A stretch of DNA of 64,000 nt from Symbiodinium natans (Eukaryota > Sar > Dinophyceae > Suessiales > Symbiodiniaceae), in contig CAJNDS010000070.1 in NCBI GenBank assembly GCA_905221605.1, positions 62,001 to 126,000 on the forward strand, written 5' to 3'. Shown here one piece after another: positions 40,627-51,569 of the stretch. Position 1 is the first letter of the stretch, and each line of letters opens with the position of its first letter. Position numbers and translations under genes: made by a program. The notes below the pieces were generated by a model. It was not told where the DNA came from. It searched no databases and saw nothing but the letters and a program-made list of their open reading frames with translations.

Positions 40627-42139
40627 AGGTCAGGGCTTAGGCTTATAGGGAGTGTCTACCCTCGGCCTGGTCTGTGCCCACACTCCAGTCTGCTGCCTCG
40701 ATCGCCATGAGGCCTCATCTCGGTAAAAACCAGGGGCTGAGGGCTTAGAGTCAGGGTTTGGGGTTTTAGGGGTTTGGGCTTTACACATGGGGCTCGGTAG
40801 CCCGGTTTAGGGTTTAGGGCTACCATATTCTAATGAGGGTGCTCTTTGGGGGGGGGGGGGTTATAACCCATATACGCTATACTATCTATACCAAGCATAA
40901 TAAGACAAGGGCAAGGGACCATACTACAGGGCCATGGTTCCAAGCTCAGATCTCGGGGGAGAGGTGGTTGGGACACTGAGGGTTTATAGGGTTTAAGGGG
41001 GTTTATAGGGTTTTCGTACCTACGGTCCGGCAGGAAAATGTGTTGATGAGAAAGGTCCGTGATAAATTGCTATGAGAACTGGGAGCCTTCCTCGTGAGGC
41101 TCTAGACTTGGCGCCTTATTCCTGAGCGCCACAAGCCTTAAACAAGCGTAACACCTACCATGAAAAGCCCCACACATTGTTTCGAAGCCCTACATCCTCG
41201 GCAAGACCCCCCCCCTAAACCCTATAAACCCTAAGCCCTGAACCCCCCCCACAAGGTCAGGCTAGGCTGCCGAGGGCTTTCTTCAGGTCCAAACGCCATT
41301 CCTGTGCCAAGCTGTAGCTGCGAAGTCAAACTTGGACTTTGGGGGTGGTGAATGGCGTCCAGCTTGCTTTGGGTTTACAGGGCTACAGGATTTTTAGGGT
41401 ACAGGTCCTTTGGTGCTCCTCCTGTTTTGTCCTGCGTCCCCCTGTCATAGTATAGGGTTCTGAAGTCATGCGGGGTAGACATACCCCCCCCCCTTGAACC
41501 CCCCTCAAGAAACTTTTTCTGAATCATTGCATTCCACCGATTTGAGAACAAAATGAACCCTTGAAGCCCACCAACAAAAGACAAAACCGTCCCCTCCCTG
41601 GACCCTATAATCAATGCTATAAACCCTATCAACGCTATAAACTCCATAAGCCCAGATAAACCCTGTAAACCCTCAGGAACCCTCATAAACCCGAGAAACC
41701 CTACAGAAACCCTGCCGCGCATCCACCCTCAAAGAAACCCAAATGATGCCTATATTAAAACCCTAAACCCTTATATAACTCCAAAAGAAAGGGTTTATGA
41801 GTATGCGTGGCTGGACCCTGCACTCTAAGCCAAAACAAAGCCATCTCGACAGGGCTTGCGACCAGTAACGCTCAGAACGCTTCATGAAAGAGTGTACGTC
41901 TAATAAGTCCGGCATTCAGGAAGAAGCCCATAACCACATCGAGATCCTCATAATACTGCTTTTGAGATGCATACCTTCACTTGGGGGCCATTCAATTCGG
42001 CTTCCAAAAATACCCCTGGAAAAGATCAACCCGCCATGAAGCCTTGCCTTACCTTCGGAAGCCCAAAACTACTTCTGAGATTCTTTGCTCTGACCGCTTC
42101 TGGGGACCAAACGAACCCTAAAAAGGGTTTCTGGTTCAC

Positions 42140-42508
42140 AACCCTAAACCCTAAACCCTAAACCCTAAACCCCAAACCCCAACCCCAAACCCCTAGTAGG
42201 GACCATGGTAGTATCGAGTCTCTGACCCCACCTTTAGGGTTCATGTGGCCTTCACGGCACCGCTCATCAGGAGACTGCGGAGTCGACCCTAAACCCTAAA
42301 CCCTAAACCCTAAACCCTAAACCCCAAACCCTAAACCCTAAACCCCGAAGACTTACAGCCTCTCCGTCCGCCATCCTTCCCTCTTGGAGCTGCGACTCGT
42401 GGCACCACTCCTCGGGGGGCATAATGACCCTCCCCCTACTATTCACCCGCCCCTAGGGTTTAGGGTTTAGGGTTTAGGGTTTAGGGTTTAGGGTTTAGGG
42501 TTTAGGGA
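42140..42508. repeat. Three telomere-like arrays
   Basis: 42140-42190 and 42283-42348 in CCCTAAA orientation, 42457-42508 in TTTAGGG orientation. The last interrupts a CCTCCCCCTACTATTCACCC/TTAATATTAAATGCCC block also seen around 1931-2060. 42510-43255 carries T-run/G-run (42915-42937) and C-run (43131-43145) tracts but no gene. Confidence 0.8.
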
Positions 42509-43255
42509 TCCCTTAATATTAAATGCCCCCCCAATATGCTCGAATATGACTCTAAAGGGCCTTGGGCATATGACCCTATTTCATAGAGTTCATTTGGTCC
42601 CGAAGGTAGAGACAATGCTGCATTCATACCTCTGCGAAGCAGGCGCCTCATACGGAGGCGATCTGCGGGCCACAAAGGCATCAGACCCCTCTTGTGGCGG
42701 CGACTAGGCACAACTGCTCTGTGCCCCCCGCCGCCCCCCCAAAAAAGCACCGAAGGTTCCTGGGTAGCTGCGCTCACTTGCGCTCCCTTCGCCAAGACGT
42801 CATTCCGAAAGAACTTGCAAGCACCAAAAGCCCCCTCTACTGCTCAAGCTGCCATCCCCGCGCTTTCTTCAAGGGACTGTACCCCTAAGGCCCTAAGGTG
42901 GCACCCTCGTTGGTTTTTTTTTTTTGGGGGGGGGACCCTTTTTAATTAAATCTCCCGTCAGGTAGTATATAAGGGCCCGATTAGGGGTGTATTTAGGGCA
43001 ACCTCAGAACGGTACGAGTCTTCATCCCTGGAGTGCGAAGTTTTGGGCACTGAACCTGCATAATCTAGGGGTCGGAATAGATTACTAATGGTATGTTCTT
43101 AGGGTCCCTTTATGATTATCCTAGAATAACCCCCCCCCCCCCCCAAATACCTTATTCTAATTATTAAGTTGCTACGGCCCCAATAGTGCATCACTGAACC
43201 ATACATCTCCCGACCCGTGACTGCGGCACACTTGCATCCTCCACCGCGAACCCTC

Positions 43256-43475
43256 ACTCAGACCCCCGGAGGATCCCAAAAGTATATGAAGTAGGGTATA
43301 TATTTCTTGTACCCCCAAAAGGACACCAGGTATATACACTCACAAATATTAAAAAGGAACCTTATATACACTCACCAATAACAGTTATATAAACCCTGGT
43401 TTCATATAGATTCCCATGACTCAATCGTAGGATAGGGTACGATTTGGGGGCTCTACTTTTTGGATCTTGTGGCCA
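43256..43475. mobile_element. Inverted-repeat element N, copy 1
   Basis: CAGACCCCCGGAGGATCCCAA at the left and CTACTTTTTGGATCTTGTGGCC at the right resemble the inner element at 43838-43953. The middle has a second inverted pair around TATATACACTCACCAATA. Confidence 0.5.
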
Positions 43476-43812
43476 GGGGAGCTGCCCTTTCTCCTAAGCC
43501 ATCCTAAGCGCATGTAACACCTGATGATTCTAAGCTTTCCAACAGACTGAGGGCGAGACGGGTGGGCTCCTCATGGCTACAGACAGCCTGGCCCACTGCT
43601 GGGGTTTAACCCCACGCAGGGGGCGGAGAGGCGGAGTGCGGGGGGTTGCAGGGTTTCTTGGTGTAAGTCCTTAGGCCCCTGACTCCTAGTTTAGCCCAGC
43701 GGCCCAAAAACCCATTATGGAAAATGGGCATGGTACTACCAAGGGGTAGGGTTTTCCGGAGAGGCGACGACGCAGAATCTCGGCCTGAAGGTACGGGAGA
43801 TTCCCTATTAAA

Positions 43813-44046
43813 CTTGGGATGTTCCCCCGAATACTACCCAGACCCCTGGGAGGATCCAAAAAGTAGAGCCCCCAAATAGTACCCTATACTACGATTGGGT
43901 CATGCTTAGGAACCCTTAAGGGGATCTACTTTTTGGATCTCCCAGAGGTCTGGTGTAACAGTCCTTCATAGGGATTTTTGTACCCCCCCCCCATTATAAT
44001 CCCTATAAGGCCTGTTAGTATAAGGGGGAACATTGAACATCCCAAA
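43813..44046. mobile_element. MITE family A, copy 8, split by another element
   Basis: CTTGGGATGTTCCCCC opens the element. After about 25 bp it is interrupted by an inverted-repeat element (43838-43953). The family A sequence then resumes as TAACAGTCCTTCATAGGGA and closes with GTATAAGGGGGAACATT...CATCCCAA. Confidence 0.75.
43838..43953. mobile_element. Inverted-repeat element N, copy 2, nested in MITE-A
   Basis: CCAGACCCCTGGGAGGATCC and AAAAAGTAGAGCCCCC pair with GGGGATCTACTTTTT and GGATCTCCCAGAGGTCTGG. The element is inserted inside a family A copy, so it moved later. Confidence 0.75.
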
Positions 44047-44120
44047 TTTCACCAGCCCTAAAACCAATCAACAACTAAACTGTCCTCGGCACAACTCCTG
44101 CAACACATCTTCGGAGAATA

Positions 44121-44232
44121 CTAGACCCAAGAGTAACCTAGAATAAAAGGGTGCCCTTTTTGGCTGTAAGGGCCTTGTAAGGGAACCTAAACCCTCCAAA
44201 AAAGGGAATAAGGGCCTTACTCTGGGTCCTAG
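44121..44232. mobile_element. MITE family D, copy 4
   Basis: CTAGACCCAAGAGTAACCTAG to CTTACTCTGGGTCCTAG, the cleanest copy for defining the family. 44233-45140 contains small CCCTAAA tracts and no gene. Confidence 0.75.
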
Positions 44233-45162
44233 CAAATGCGTGACAGAGTTTTTTTGAGTAGTTTGTGCATGCATCCCCACCTCTAGCTTGTAGCACGAGT
44301 ACCGTCCGACCGAAACCCTAAACCTTTAAACCCTAAACCCTAAACCCTATACCCTATACCTTTAGACCCTAATCCCCAGCAGCAGAAGCCCAAGATCGCA
44401 CTCCGACGCCTTACAACCATTCCTGACTTCCCTAAACCCTAAACCCTAAACCCTCAACCCAGCATCGGGAGGAGATTTTCTGGCATCCTTTGGCTTGATT
44501 GGATGGCCGAGCTCTGGGGGCCTGGGCCGCCCGCTTCTGCACCGAATATGCTGATACCCTTGCAGTAGAGTCGTAGAGACCCAAGAAGGATGTGGGGGTG
44601 CCTGTCGGGTTTACAGGTTTACGAGAGAAATCATCGAGAAAGTCTCACTTAGACTTATGCCGAACTTCATGTAGCTTTACCCAGCGAAAGTTAGATCGAC
44701 GGGGAGAAGTCGTGTAGAAACTGGCCGGCAAGCCTCAATGGCCATTGCGCAGGCGGAACTAGGGGATGTACAGTTGTCTCGTGGCTTGCACATGTATGGC
44801 TAGGGTGGTGGGTTGTTGCTGGATGTGTGCGTTCCAGGCACTACCTTGCACGCCCAAACCTACAACTAGGTCAGCTACAATGACCTAAACCCGTACTGGC
44901 TTACAGCTTGGGGGGGCACCGAAGGTCCGGGATTGACAGAATGGCTGTCTCCTGCCAGAAACCTTGAAGCAACAACTCAGGCGGGTGCTTGTTCTTGGCT
45001 CACGCGTTCTGGGCAGCCATGTCGGCTTCCCAACCCATTGGGCACTCCACACTCTTGAAGCTTAGAGTTCGAGAGCAACGTAGCGTCCAAGCTCCTGATT
45101 CCTTATTAACCTGCTACTCCAACTTCCTACAGACACTACGGGGGTGCTCTCTCCCTCTTCCT

Positions 45163-45330
45163 TTTTCCTCTCCCTCTCCTTCCTTCTCTCTCCCTCTCCC
45201 TCCCTCCCTCTCTCCCCCTCCCTCCCTCCCCGTCCCTCCCTCCCCCCCCCCCTCCCTCCCTCCCTCCCTCCCCCCCTCCTCCCTCGCTCCCTCCCTCCCT
45301 CCCTCCCTCTCCCTCTCTCTCTCTGTCTTA
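45163..45330. repeat. CT-rich (CCCT/CTCC) microsatellite
   Basis: Pyrimidine-only tract of CCCT and CTCT units. The Ser/Pro/Leu and Arg/Glu/Gly frames across it are artefacts. 45515-45625 is a TTTAGGGG-type tract. Confidence 0.95.
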
Positions 45331-45830
45331 GTGGTTCTGTGGCTCCTATATTCATAGACACGGCTCCAAGACGTCATCACTACTGAAGCAGGTCTCCGTA
45401 CATGTTGGGCACAAGCAACCGTCCCGATTTTGTCACCCCGCCCCGGTGATAGGAGGACCTGCAACTCAGGAGGCAGCGCATCTGACACAGCCACACCTGG
45501 GCAGTCTTCAGGGTTTAGGGTATAAGGTTAGGGGTTTAGGGGTCTGGGGTTTAGGGCTTTAGGGGTTTAAGGGTTTAGGGGTTTAGTATTTAGGGGTTTA
45601 GGGCTTTAGGGGTTTAGTATTTAGGGGTTGGGATGCCGGGGTGAAGGTTGAGAGAAGGTGGTTCATGCTCACATGTGTCACCGTAGCGGGGCCTCAGCTG
45701 TCAGACAGCTAGCAGCTAGCACAAGCAAGCGAGGCTCTTGGGGGATCTCGAATTCAGGGTTCCAGGCCATTTCGTCATTTAGCTGCCTGGAGAAAAACTC
45801 AGTGGGTTTGAGCCTTTCCTGCTTCGGGTC

Positions 45831-45885
45831 CCTAAACCCTAAACCCTAAACCCTAAACCCTAAACCCTAAACCCTAAACCCTTGT
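45831..45885 (-). repeat. Telomere-like array, CCCTAAA
   Basis: Seven perfect units. A GC-rich patch, 45886-46010, follows and is open in several frames; coding there could not be established. Confidence 0.9.
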
Positions 45886-46026
45886 GGATGTTCGCTGCAC
45901 GTCCTGGGGCCGCCGGCAGCGAAGCGCCCCCAGCGCCTCGGCCAGCGCCGAAGGCAGCGGGGCCGAGGCCCGGAAGAGATCAGCGCGGAGGCCTCGGGGC
46001 GGAATTTGCAAAAACCCTACGAACCC

Positions 46027-46145
46027 GAAAGCCCCCCCCCACCACCCCCCAAAAAAAAAAGACAAAAAGGAAAACAAAAATAGATATATATATATATATA
46101 TATATAATTATGTATATACAAAAACCCATAGATATATATATATAT
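46027..46145. repeat. C-run/A-run tract and TA microsatellite
   Basis: CCCCCCCC-ACC-CCCCCC-AAAAAAAAAA followed by two TA-dinucleotide tracts. Confidence 0.9.
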
Positions 46146-46592
46146 ACAGAAAACGTCACACTGCAGGCCCGAGTTTTATTTGCCCCGAAATATGTATGTA
46201 TATCCTCAAAAACCTTGAAAAAGCCTTTAAAAAAAACCTTCCACCCGAAGAAAGCCTTGGAGGATCCCAGATGCCCAAGACGAGCCCTGACAACTGAGAG
46301 GGGTCCCTGGACTTTGGGTTTATAGGGCGTTTAGGGGTTAGGGTTTAGGAGTAGAGACCCAAAACAACGCCCCCCGGATGTCGATGTCGCTGTTTCAAGC
46401 TCGAAGGCTCTCTAGATTTAGGGTCTAGGGTGTAGGGTGTAGGCAGCTAGTTCCAACAGATTCTGGCAACCTCGGCAAGAGAAAGACGTGCACCTAAACC
46501 CTAAACCCTAAACCCTACAACCTAAACCCTAAACCCTAAACCACAAGTTGGACTGCCTGTCTGAACTGCCACTGCTTGTTTTCACGCCTACT

Positions 46593-46781
46593 CTACTACT
46601 TGCTTAAGAACCCCCTCAAAAAAACAAAAAGATTCTTTCTTTAAGGGCAATATGGGGATTACTGTTTGCTTTAGAGCCCCCCCCCACCCCCCAAAAAATG
46701 AAATATTCTGCCTTGGTAAGGGCAATACAGGGATTGTGGCTTGTTTTTTGTGTGGTGTTCTTAAGCAAATCGTAGTATTCT
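46593..46781. mobile_element. Repeat family F, copy 1
   Basis: CTACTACTTGCTTAAGAACC at the left and GTTCTTAAGCAAATCGTAGT at the right enclose C-run/A-run sequence and the word AAGGGCAATAYRGGGATT twice. The second copy is at 55664-55830. A CCCTAAA array is at 46494-46540. Confidence 0.75.
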
Positions 46782-46864
46782 GTAAATGGGTCGTTGTCTA
46801 GATTAGGCTCCCTTATATGGGCCCTACATAAGTACGGCACCCTTCAAGTAAGGGCCCCAAGAAA

Positions 46865-47300
46865 GGGACCCTAGTCAGAGAACGACCCAAATAACAAACA
46901 TAACTTCATATAACAATCGCAAGAGTGATGATGATCATCATCATCACATTCAAAATGATTGGACTGGTTTTGGCCTTGTGGCAGAGCCCGAAAAAGACCC
47001 TAACAATTGCTGCCAGTCGGTGATCGCCTGAAATCTCAATCCTGTAGCCAGATTGTCATTCTGAGTTGTGAGGTTCAATGACCTTAATGGTTTAAAATGT
47101 AGTAGCAGCTCCTAGCAAAGAGATTAACATAGAATCAAAAGAGTCCCACTGTTCAATAGTCAATTCTGGGTTACGATAACTTCTCGCATCGAAGAAAGAA
47201 GGGCACATGTAAACGAAACAATAGACTGTGGATCCTGTCGTGCGATGATTCTTGTAACGGTGACACTTCAAGAAAAGCGACACAGATGAAGCAGCACATG
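46865..47300. other. AT-rich unique segment
   Basis: Lower GC than the surroundings and free of telomere words. It holds a perfect palindrome built on GATGATGATCATCATC near 46925-46945. A minus-strand frame at 47092-47283 includes NPELTIEQWDSFDSM, which faintly resembles the AWDAFDALE exons of the array; too weak to call. Confidence 0.35.
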
Positions 47301-47489
47301 TATATAGGAACGCTAGTAGTCAAGACCTAGGCACTGAATAGTTCTGAGATCGCTCGTTGTCCTAGCTTCTCGTCTTGCAAGTCCTCGAAACCCGAGGCAA
47401 GGATCGATGATTAAATTCACGGCTTTTGACAAGCCCTCTATGTACGCCGTCTTATTTGAGACAGTCGCCCTGCGGAGGACCTCCCTCCC

Positions 47490-47540
47490 TCCCCCCCCCC
47501 CCCCCCCCCCAAAAAAAAAAAATATATATATATATATCAT
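47490..47540. repeat. C-run/A-run then TA microsatellite
   Basis: About 20 C, about 13 A and then TATATA. TTTAGGG/CTTAGGG words follow at 47698-47810. Confidence 0.9.
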
Positions 47541-48065
47541 AAAGTGAGCAAAAGATGTGTTCATAATTCATATGCTAAATAATGGGGTCCCGAAACCCCG
47601 GCTCGTCGTGCCAAGGCGGGGCCAGGAGCCTGCTGTCTGAGGCCCCGTCCAATCAGCTCCACGTGCCAGCAATGCAAGAAAAGGCTTGAACACCTGGGAG
47701 GTTTAGGGTTTAGGGCTTAGGGTTTAGGATTTAGGTTTTGGGGTTTAGGGCTTAGGGTTTAGGGCTTAGGATTTAGGTTTTGGGGTTTAGGGCTTAGGGC
47801 TTAGGGTTTGCGGGGACCTGGGAGGAGATTCTTGTTGGGCTTGTGGGGACCCGGGAAGTGATATTAGAGTTTTTGTATATACATTGGGTGGCAGGGTCGA
47901 AGGTTAGGAGTGGACAAAGGGAGAAGATGTCAGGCCCCCATCCACGCCTCCCCCACCCCCCCCCAAGCTCACTGGTGGCTTCTCTCTGAATGAACCCGAA
48001 ACCCTAACCACAAACCGCTCCAAAAGCCTCAAGAAGCGTTCTGAACGCCTACACAGAGGCAAGGC

Positions 48066-48152
48066 CCTATGGGCTATGAGGCCTTAAAATCCCCATAATG
48101 AACCCTATAAAGGGCCGTTTAGAATAGGGTATAATGGCCCATCCTGGTGGGA
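48066..48152. mobile_element. MITE family K, copy 3
   Basis: GGGCTATGAGGCCTTAAAATCC pairs with GGGTATAATGGCCCATCCTGG, giving the full inverted-repeat form of the family. Confidence 0.6.
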
Positions 48153-48274
48153 GGGGGGGGAAGTGCTCCGGGCCCGCATGAAAAAAACAAAGACACCGGG
48201 TCTGGGCGGGCAGGCTTTCGGGAGGGGAGGTGGGAGGCGGGGGACGGGAGGCTTTCGAAGCCCTTTTGACCCTA

Positions 48275-48352
48275 AACCCAAAACCCAAAACCCTAAACCC
48301 TAAATCCTAAACTCTAAGCCCTAAACCCTAAACCCTAAACCCTAAACCCTAG
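48275..48352 (-). repeat. CCCTAAA/CCCAAAA array
   Basis: About ten units, the first ones degenerate. 48430-48540 carries CTTAGGG/TTTAGGG words in the opposite orientation. Confidence 0.85.
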
Positions 48353-48667
48353 AACACTGAGGCCAAGCTGCCAGTGCCGAACAGCCAACGCTTGCTGCCA
48401 TGCAGCGGATGAGCCCTGGCCCACTTTCTGGTAGGGTTGAGGGTCGAGGGTCTAGGGTGTAGGGCTTAGGGCTTAGGGTTTAGGGTTTAGGGCTTAGGGC
48501 TTGGGGTTTAGGGTTTCGGGTTTAGGGCTTAGGTTTTATAGGGTTTAATTTATAGGAATCTACCGCAAGTCATACCGCAGTCATACCGGGGTTTAAGGTT
48601 TAGGGTAAGGGTCCGAAATATGCTTCAGGGGCCAGAGTGCAGTGCTTCCCTTCATTGAGGCGCCTTG

Positions 48668-48748
48668 GGCCCTAAACCCTAAACCCTAAACCCTAAACCC
48701 TAAACCCTAAACCCTAAACCCTAAACCCTAAACCCTAAACCCTAAACC
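48668..48748 (-). repeat. Telomere-like array, CCCTAAA
   Basis: Eleven perfect units, with unique sequence 48749-48850 separating them from an opposite array. Confidence 0.9.
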
Positions 48749-48851
48749 CTGCATCAGCCCCGCGTTCCGAGCCTCCTTGTCTGTGGCATAGCTCCGATCC
48801 CCCACAAGGGCAAGACCCAAGCCTCGCAACACTTCAGCACATCACTTAGCT

Positions 48852-49105
48852 TAGGGTTTAGGGTTTAGGGTTTAGGGTTTAGGGTTTAGGGTTTAGGGTT
48901 TAGGGTTTGGGGTTTGGGGTTTGGGGTTTGGGGTTTGGGGTTTGGGGTTTGGGGTTTGGGGTTTGGGGTTTGGGGTTTGGGGTGTGGGGTTTGGGGTTTG
49001 GGGTTGGGGGTTTGGGGTTTGGGGTTTGGGGTTTGGGGTTTGGGGTTTGGGGTTTGGGGTTTGGGGTTTGGGGTTTGGGGTTTGGGGTTTGGGGTTTGGG
49101 GTTTA
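48852..49105 (+). repeat. TTTAGGG array that switches to TTTGGGG
   Basis: Seven TTTAGGG units (48852-48906) are followed without a break by about 28 TTTGGGG units (48907-49103) with two slips (near 48982 and 49003), then one TTTAG. The switch is abrupt. All frames are open over it, giving false GFGVWGL-type peptides. Confidence 0.95.
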
Positions 49106-49112
49106 GTTTTTT

Positions 49113-49160
49113 TTGGCCACCCGTCTAGCCAAGCTCCACGGGGCAACTGCAGATAGAATG
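49113..49160 (+). repeat. Dispersed repeat L, copy 2
   Basis: GGCCACCCGTCTAGCCAAGC to CTGCAGATAGAATG, the partner of 44-96. It starts right after the TTTGGGG array. Confidence 0.65.
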
Positions 49161-49849
49161 CTTTGCACACTACACTTCAGAGCCTAAATTTCCGACATAT
49201 TCAGAAAACCGATGCAGTCGGGTTTAGGGTTCAGGGTTTGGGGTTCAGGGAGCTCCTTGGAAGCCCTTCTGACTCAGTAAGCAGGGTTAGCAAGGTGGGT
49301 TATGGGGACTATCATAAGGCTTCAAGGGGATGCTACGCAGACTTGCAATGCAAAGCGCCAATAGAGCTTCCAAGTGCAATGTCCGAATTAACATGGGGGA
49401 ATTACAAGTATAGGGGACCCCTGCTCTACAGCAGATCCCCAAATAGAATGATTCCCTCATAATAAGGACCCCAGTAAGGTACCCCAAATTTCGGAAACCC
49501 CCCATATCTTTGAGAGTCAACGAGGCAGACTGGGGCTCATGGCTGACGAACAACAACACAAAGCTACGCCTGCAAGCCATCTCATCGACATTAAGCCACC
49601 AACTCGGTTTCCCTAAACCCTAAACCCCAAACCCTACACCCCAAACCCTGAACCCTAAACCCCAAACCCCCCTAAGCCCTAAACCCCAATACACCCTAGA
49701 AAGGACTCCCACAAGGAGTCTCTCCACCTTTCTTTGCATACGAGCGGCTGGCGAGGTGCGCTCGGATTTGGTGGGTGCGACCGGTGATGGGCTTCGCAGA
49801 CCTCCGCGCAGGCGAGGGCTCGGCATGTCGCAGGGCTTCGGAGGCCGTT

Positions 49850-50165
49850 TGGGTTTAGGGTTTAGGGTTTAGGGTTTCGGGTTTAGGGTTTAGGGTTTAG
49901 GGTTTCGGGTTTAGGGTTCAGGGGTTAGGGTTTAGGGTTTAGGGCTCCTTCCCTCTATGGAATCTAGGTCTAAGGGTTCTAGGTTCTCCAGGAACCTCTG
50001 CAGCATGCCGAAGTCCTGCTGTCTGGAGTCCTTGCATCCGTAGCTGTCGGCCTCCGTACAAGGCCTTCTTCATATGGAAACCCTAAACCCTGAACCCTAA
50101 ACCCTAAACCCTAAACTCTGTGAACCCTGTGAACCCTGTGAACCCTATGAACCCTGTGAACCCGG
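49850..50165. repeat. Opposed telomere-like arrays
   Basis: 49850-49945 TTTAGGG/TTTCGGG; 50083-50160 CCCTAAA passing into the 9-mer CCCTGTGAA. 49165-49620 is unique sequence without a recognisable gene. Confidence 0.8.
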
Positions 50166-50324
50166 AGCCCAAAGCCCTAAACCCCCCAGCGACCACAAGC
50201 TCTGCACATCCGAAGCGCGAACTCCCTGGAGCCCACACGCACATCCCAAATGGCATGAGTAGGTCCTTCGCCGTCGGGCTTGGGGGGTTTTATTCCTCTC
50301 CGTCGAGTAAGTTCTTTTTTTATT

Positions 50325-50545
50325 TTGGGGGGTGGGGTGGGGGGGGTGGGGGGGGGTGGGGGGGGGTGGGGGGGTGTGGGGTGGGGGGGGGGGGGGTGGG
50401 GGGGGCTGGGGGGGGGGGGTGGTGGGGTGTGGGGGGGGGGGGGGGTGGGGGGGTGGGGGGGGGGGGGGGTGGGGGGGGGTGGGGGGGTGGGGGGGGGGGG
50501 GTGGGGGGGGGGGGTGGGGGGTGGGGGGAAAGGGGGGGGGGTGGC
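50325..50545. repeat. Poly-G tract with spaced T
   Basis: Runs of G interrupted by single T, about 220 bp, preceded by a T-rich patch. This is the complement-type equivalent of 14571-14720. Confidence 0.95.
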
Positions 50546-51381
50546 GCCAAACCCTTTTCCTGAACCTAAACCCGTAAACTCAAGACGAGTGGCACCAGCG
50601 ACACGATGCTGTCGGGCCTATCCACTTCGGTGAACTTGGCGATGACCTCGGCAGGACCCCCTAATTAGGTCCGAGTGCCCTCAATCCTCCCCCCCCCTCA
50701 GCCTGAACCCCCCCCCCAACCTTCAACCCGGAGCTGACTAAGTTCTGACCCTGAACCCTAAGCTCCTTACGAGGGGGTCGTGGGTCTTCCGGATGGTTTT
50801 AGGGTTTAGGGTCTAAAAGCAGCCATTTCGAGCTTAGGGTTTCGGCCGTTTGTGCTCTTTGCCCGCGGAGGGGCAGGGTTTAGGTTTAGGGTTTGGAGGT
50901 TTTCTCTTGTGACGTACAGTACAGTGTTCGAAGTTTCTGAGTGAAGTTCGGATTAAGCGGGGTGAGGAGTGGTCTGGCTTCAGCATTTGCGTCCGCGCTG
51001 GAGCTACAAGCCCTCAACCCAACCCTAAACCCTCAAGCCTAACGCTTAAACTCTGCTGGGAAAGAGGGGAAAACCTCAACCCCACAGCCTAGAGCCTGAC
51101 TCTAAACCCTGAACCCAAAGCGAACCACAAGGGAGGAGGGTTTGGAGGGAATACCATGAGGGGTCGGAAATTCTTTAAACCCTAAACCCTATACATACCC
51201 ATTCAACAACCCATAGGGTCTATACAGGGGTCTTTCAACGCCTATCATAGATGGCTGCTTTTAGACCCGAAACCCTAAACCCTAAACCCTAAACCCCAAA
51301 CACTGGCGCATCTGGGCTCTTTGCCTGGAAAGGTGCCGGACGGCAGCCGGGTGAGACAATGGAGTCCGGTTAGGACCGGGG

Positions 51382-51470
51382 AGGGTTTAGGGTTTAGGGT
51401 TTAGGGTTTAGGGTTTAGGGTTTAGGGTTTAGGGTTTAGGGTTTAGGGGTTTAGGGTCTGGGGTTTAGGG
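51382..51470 (+). repeat. Telomere-like array downstream of EF-hand gene
   Basis: Ten TTTAGGG units then irregular ones; a GA microsatellite (51507-51536) lies between it and the stop codon of the EF-hand gene at 51570. Confidence 0.9.
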
Positions 51471-51502
51471 TGTGGGCTTTTCTTCTGGCTAGATATGAGA
51501 AC

Positions 51503-51539
<37 letters not shown>

Positions 51540-51569
51540 ACGATAATCTGCTGCTGCTACATTCGTCAT

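Noticed and set aside
45062-45494. Arg/Glu/Gly-rich protein
   Set aside because: Produced by the CT-rich microsatellite on the opposite strand.
48886-49170. GFGVWGL or KPQTPNP repeat proteins
   Set aside because: Direct translations of the TTTGGGG array in different frames.
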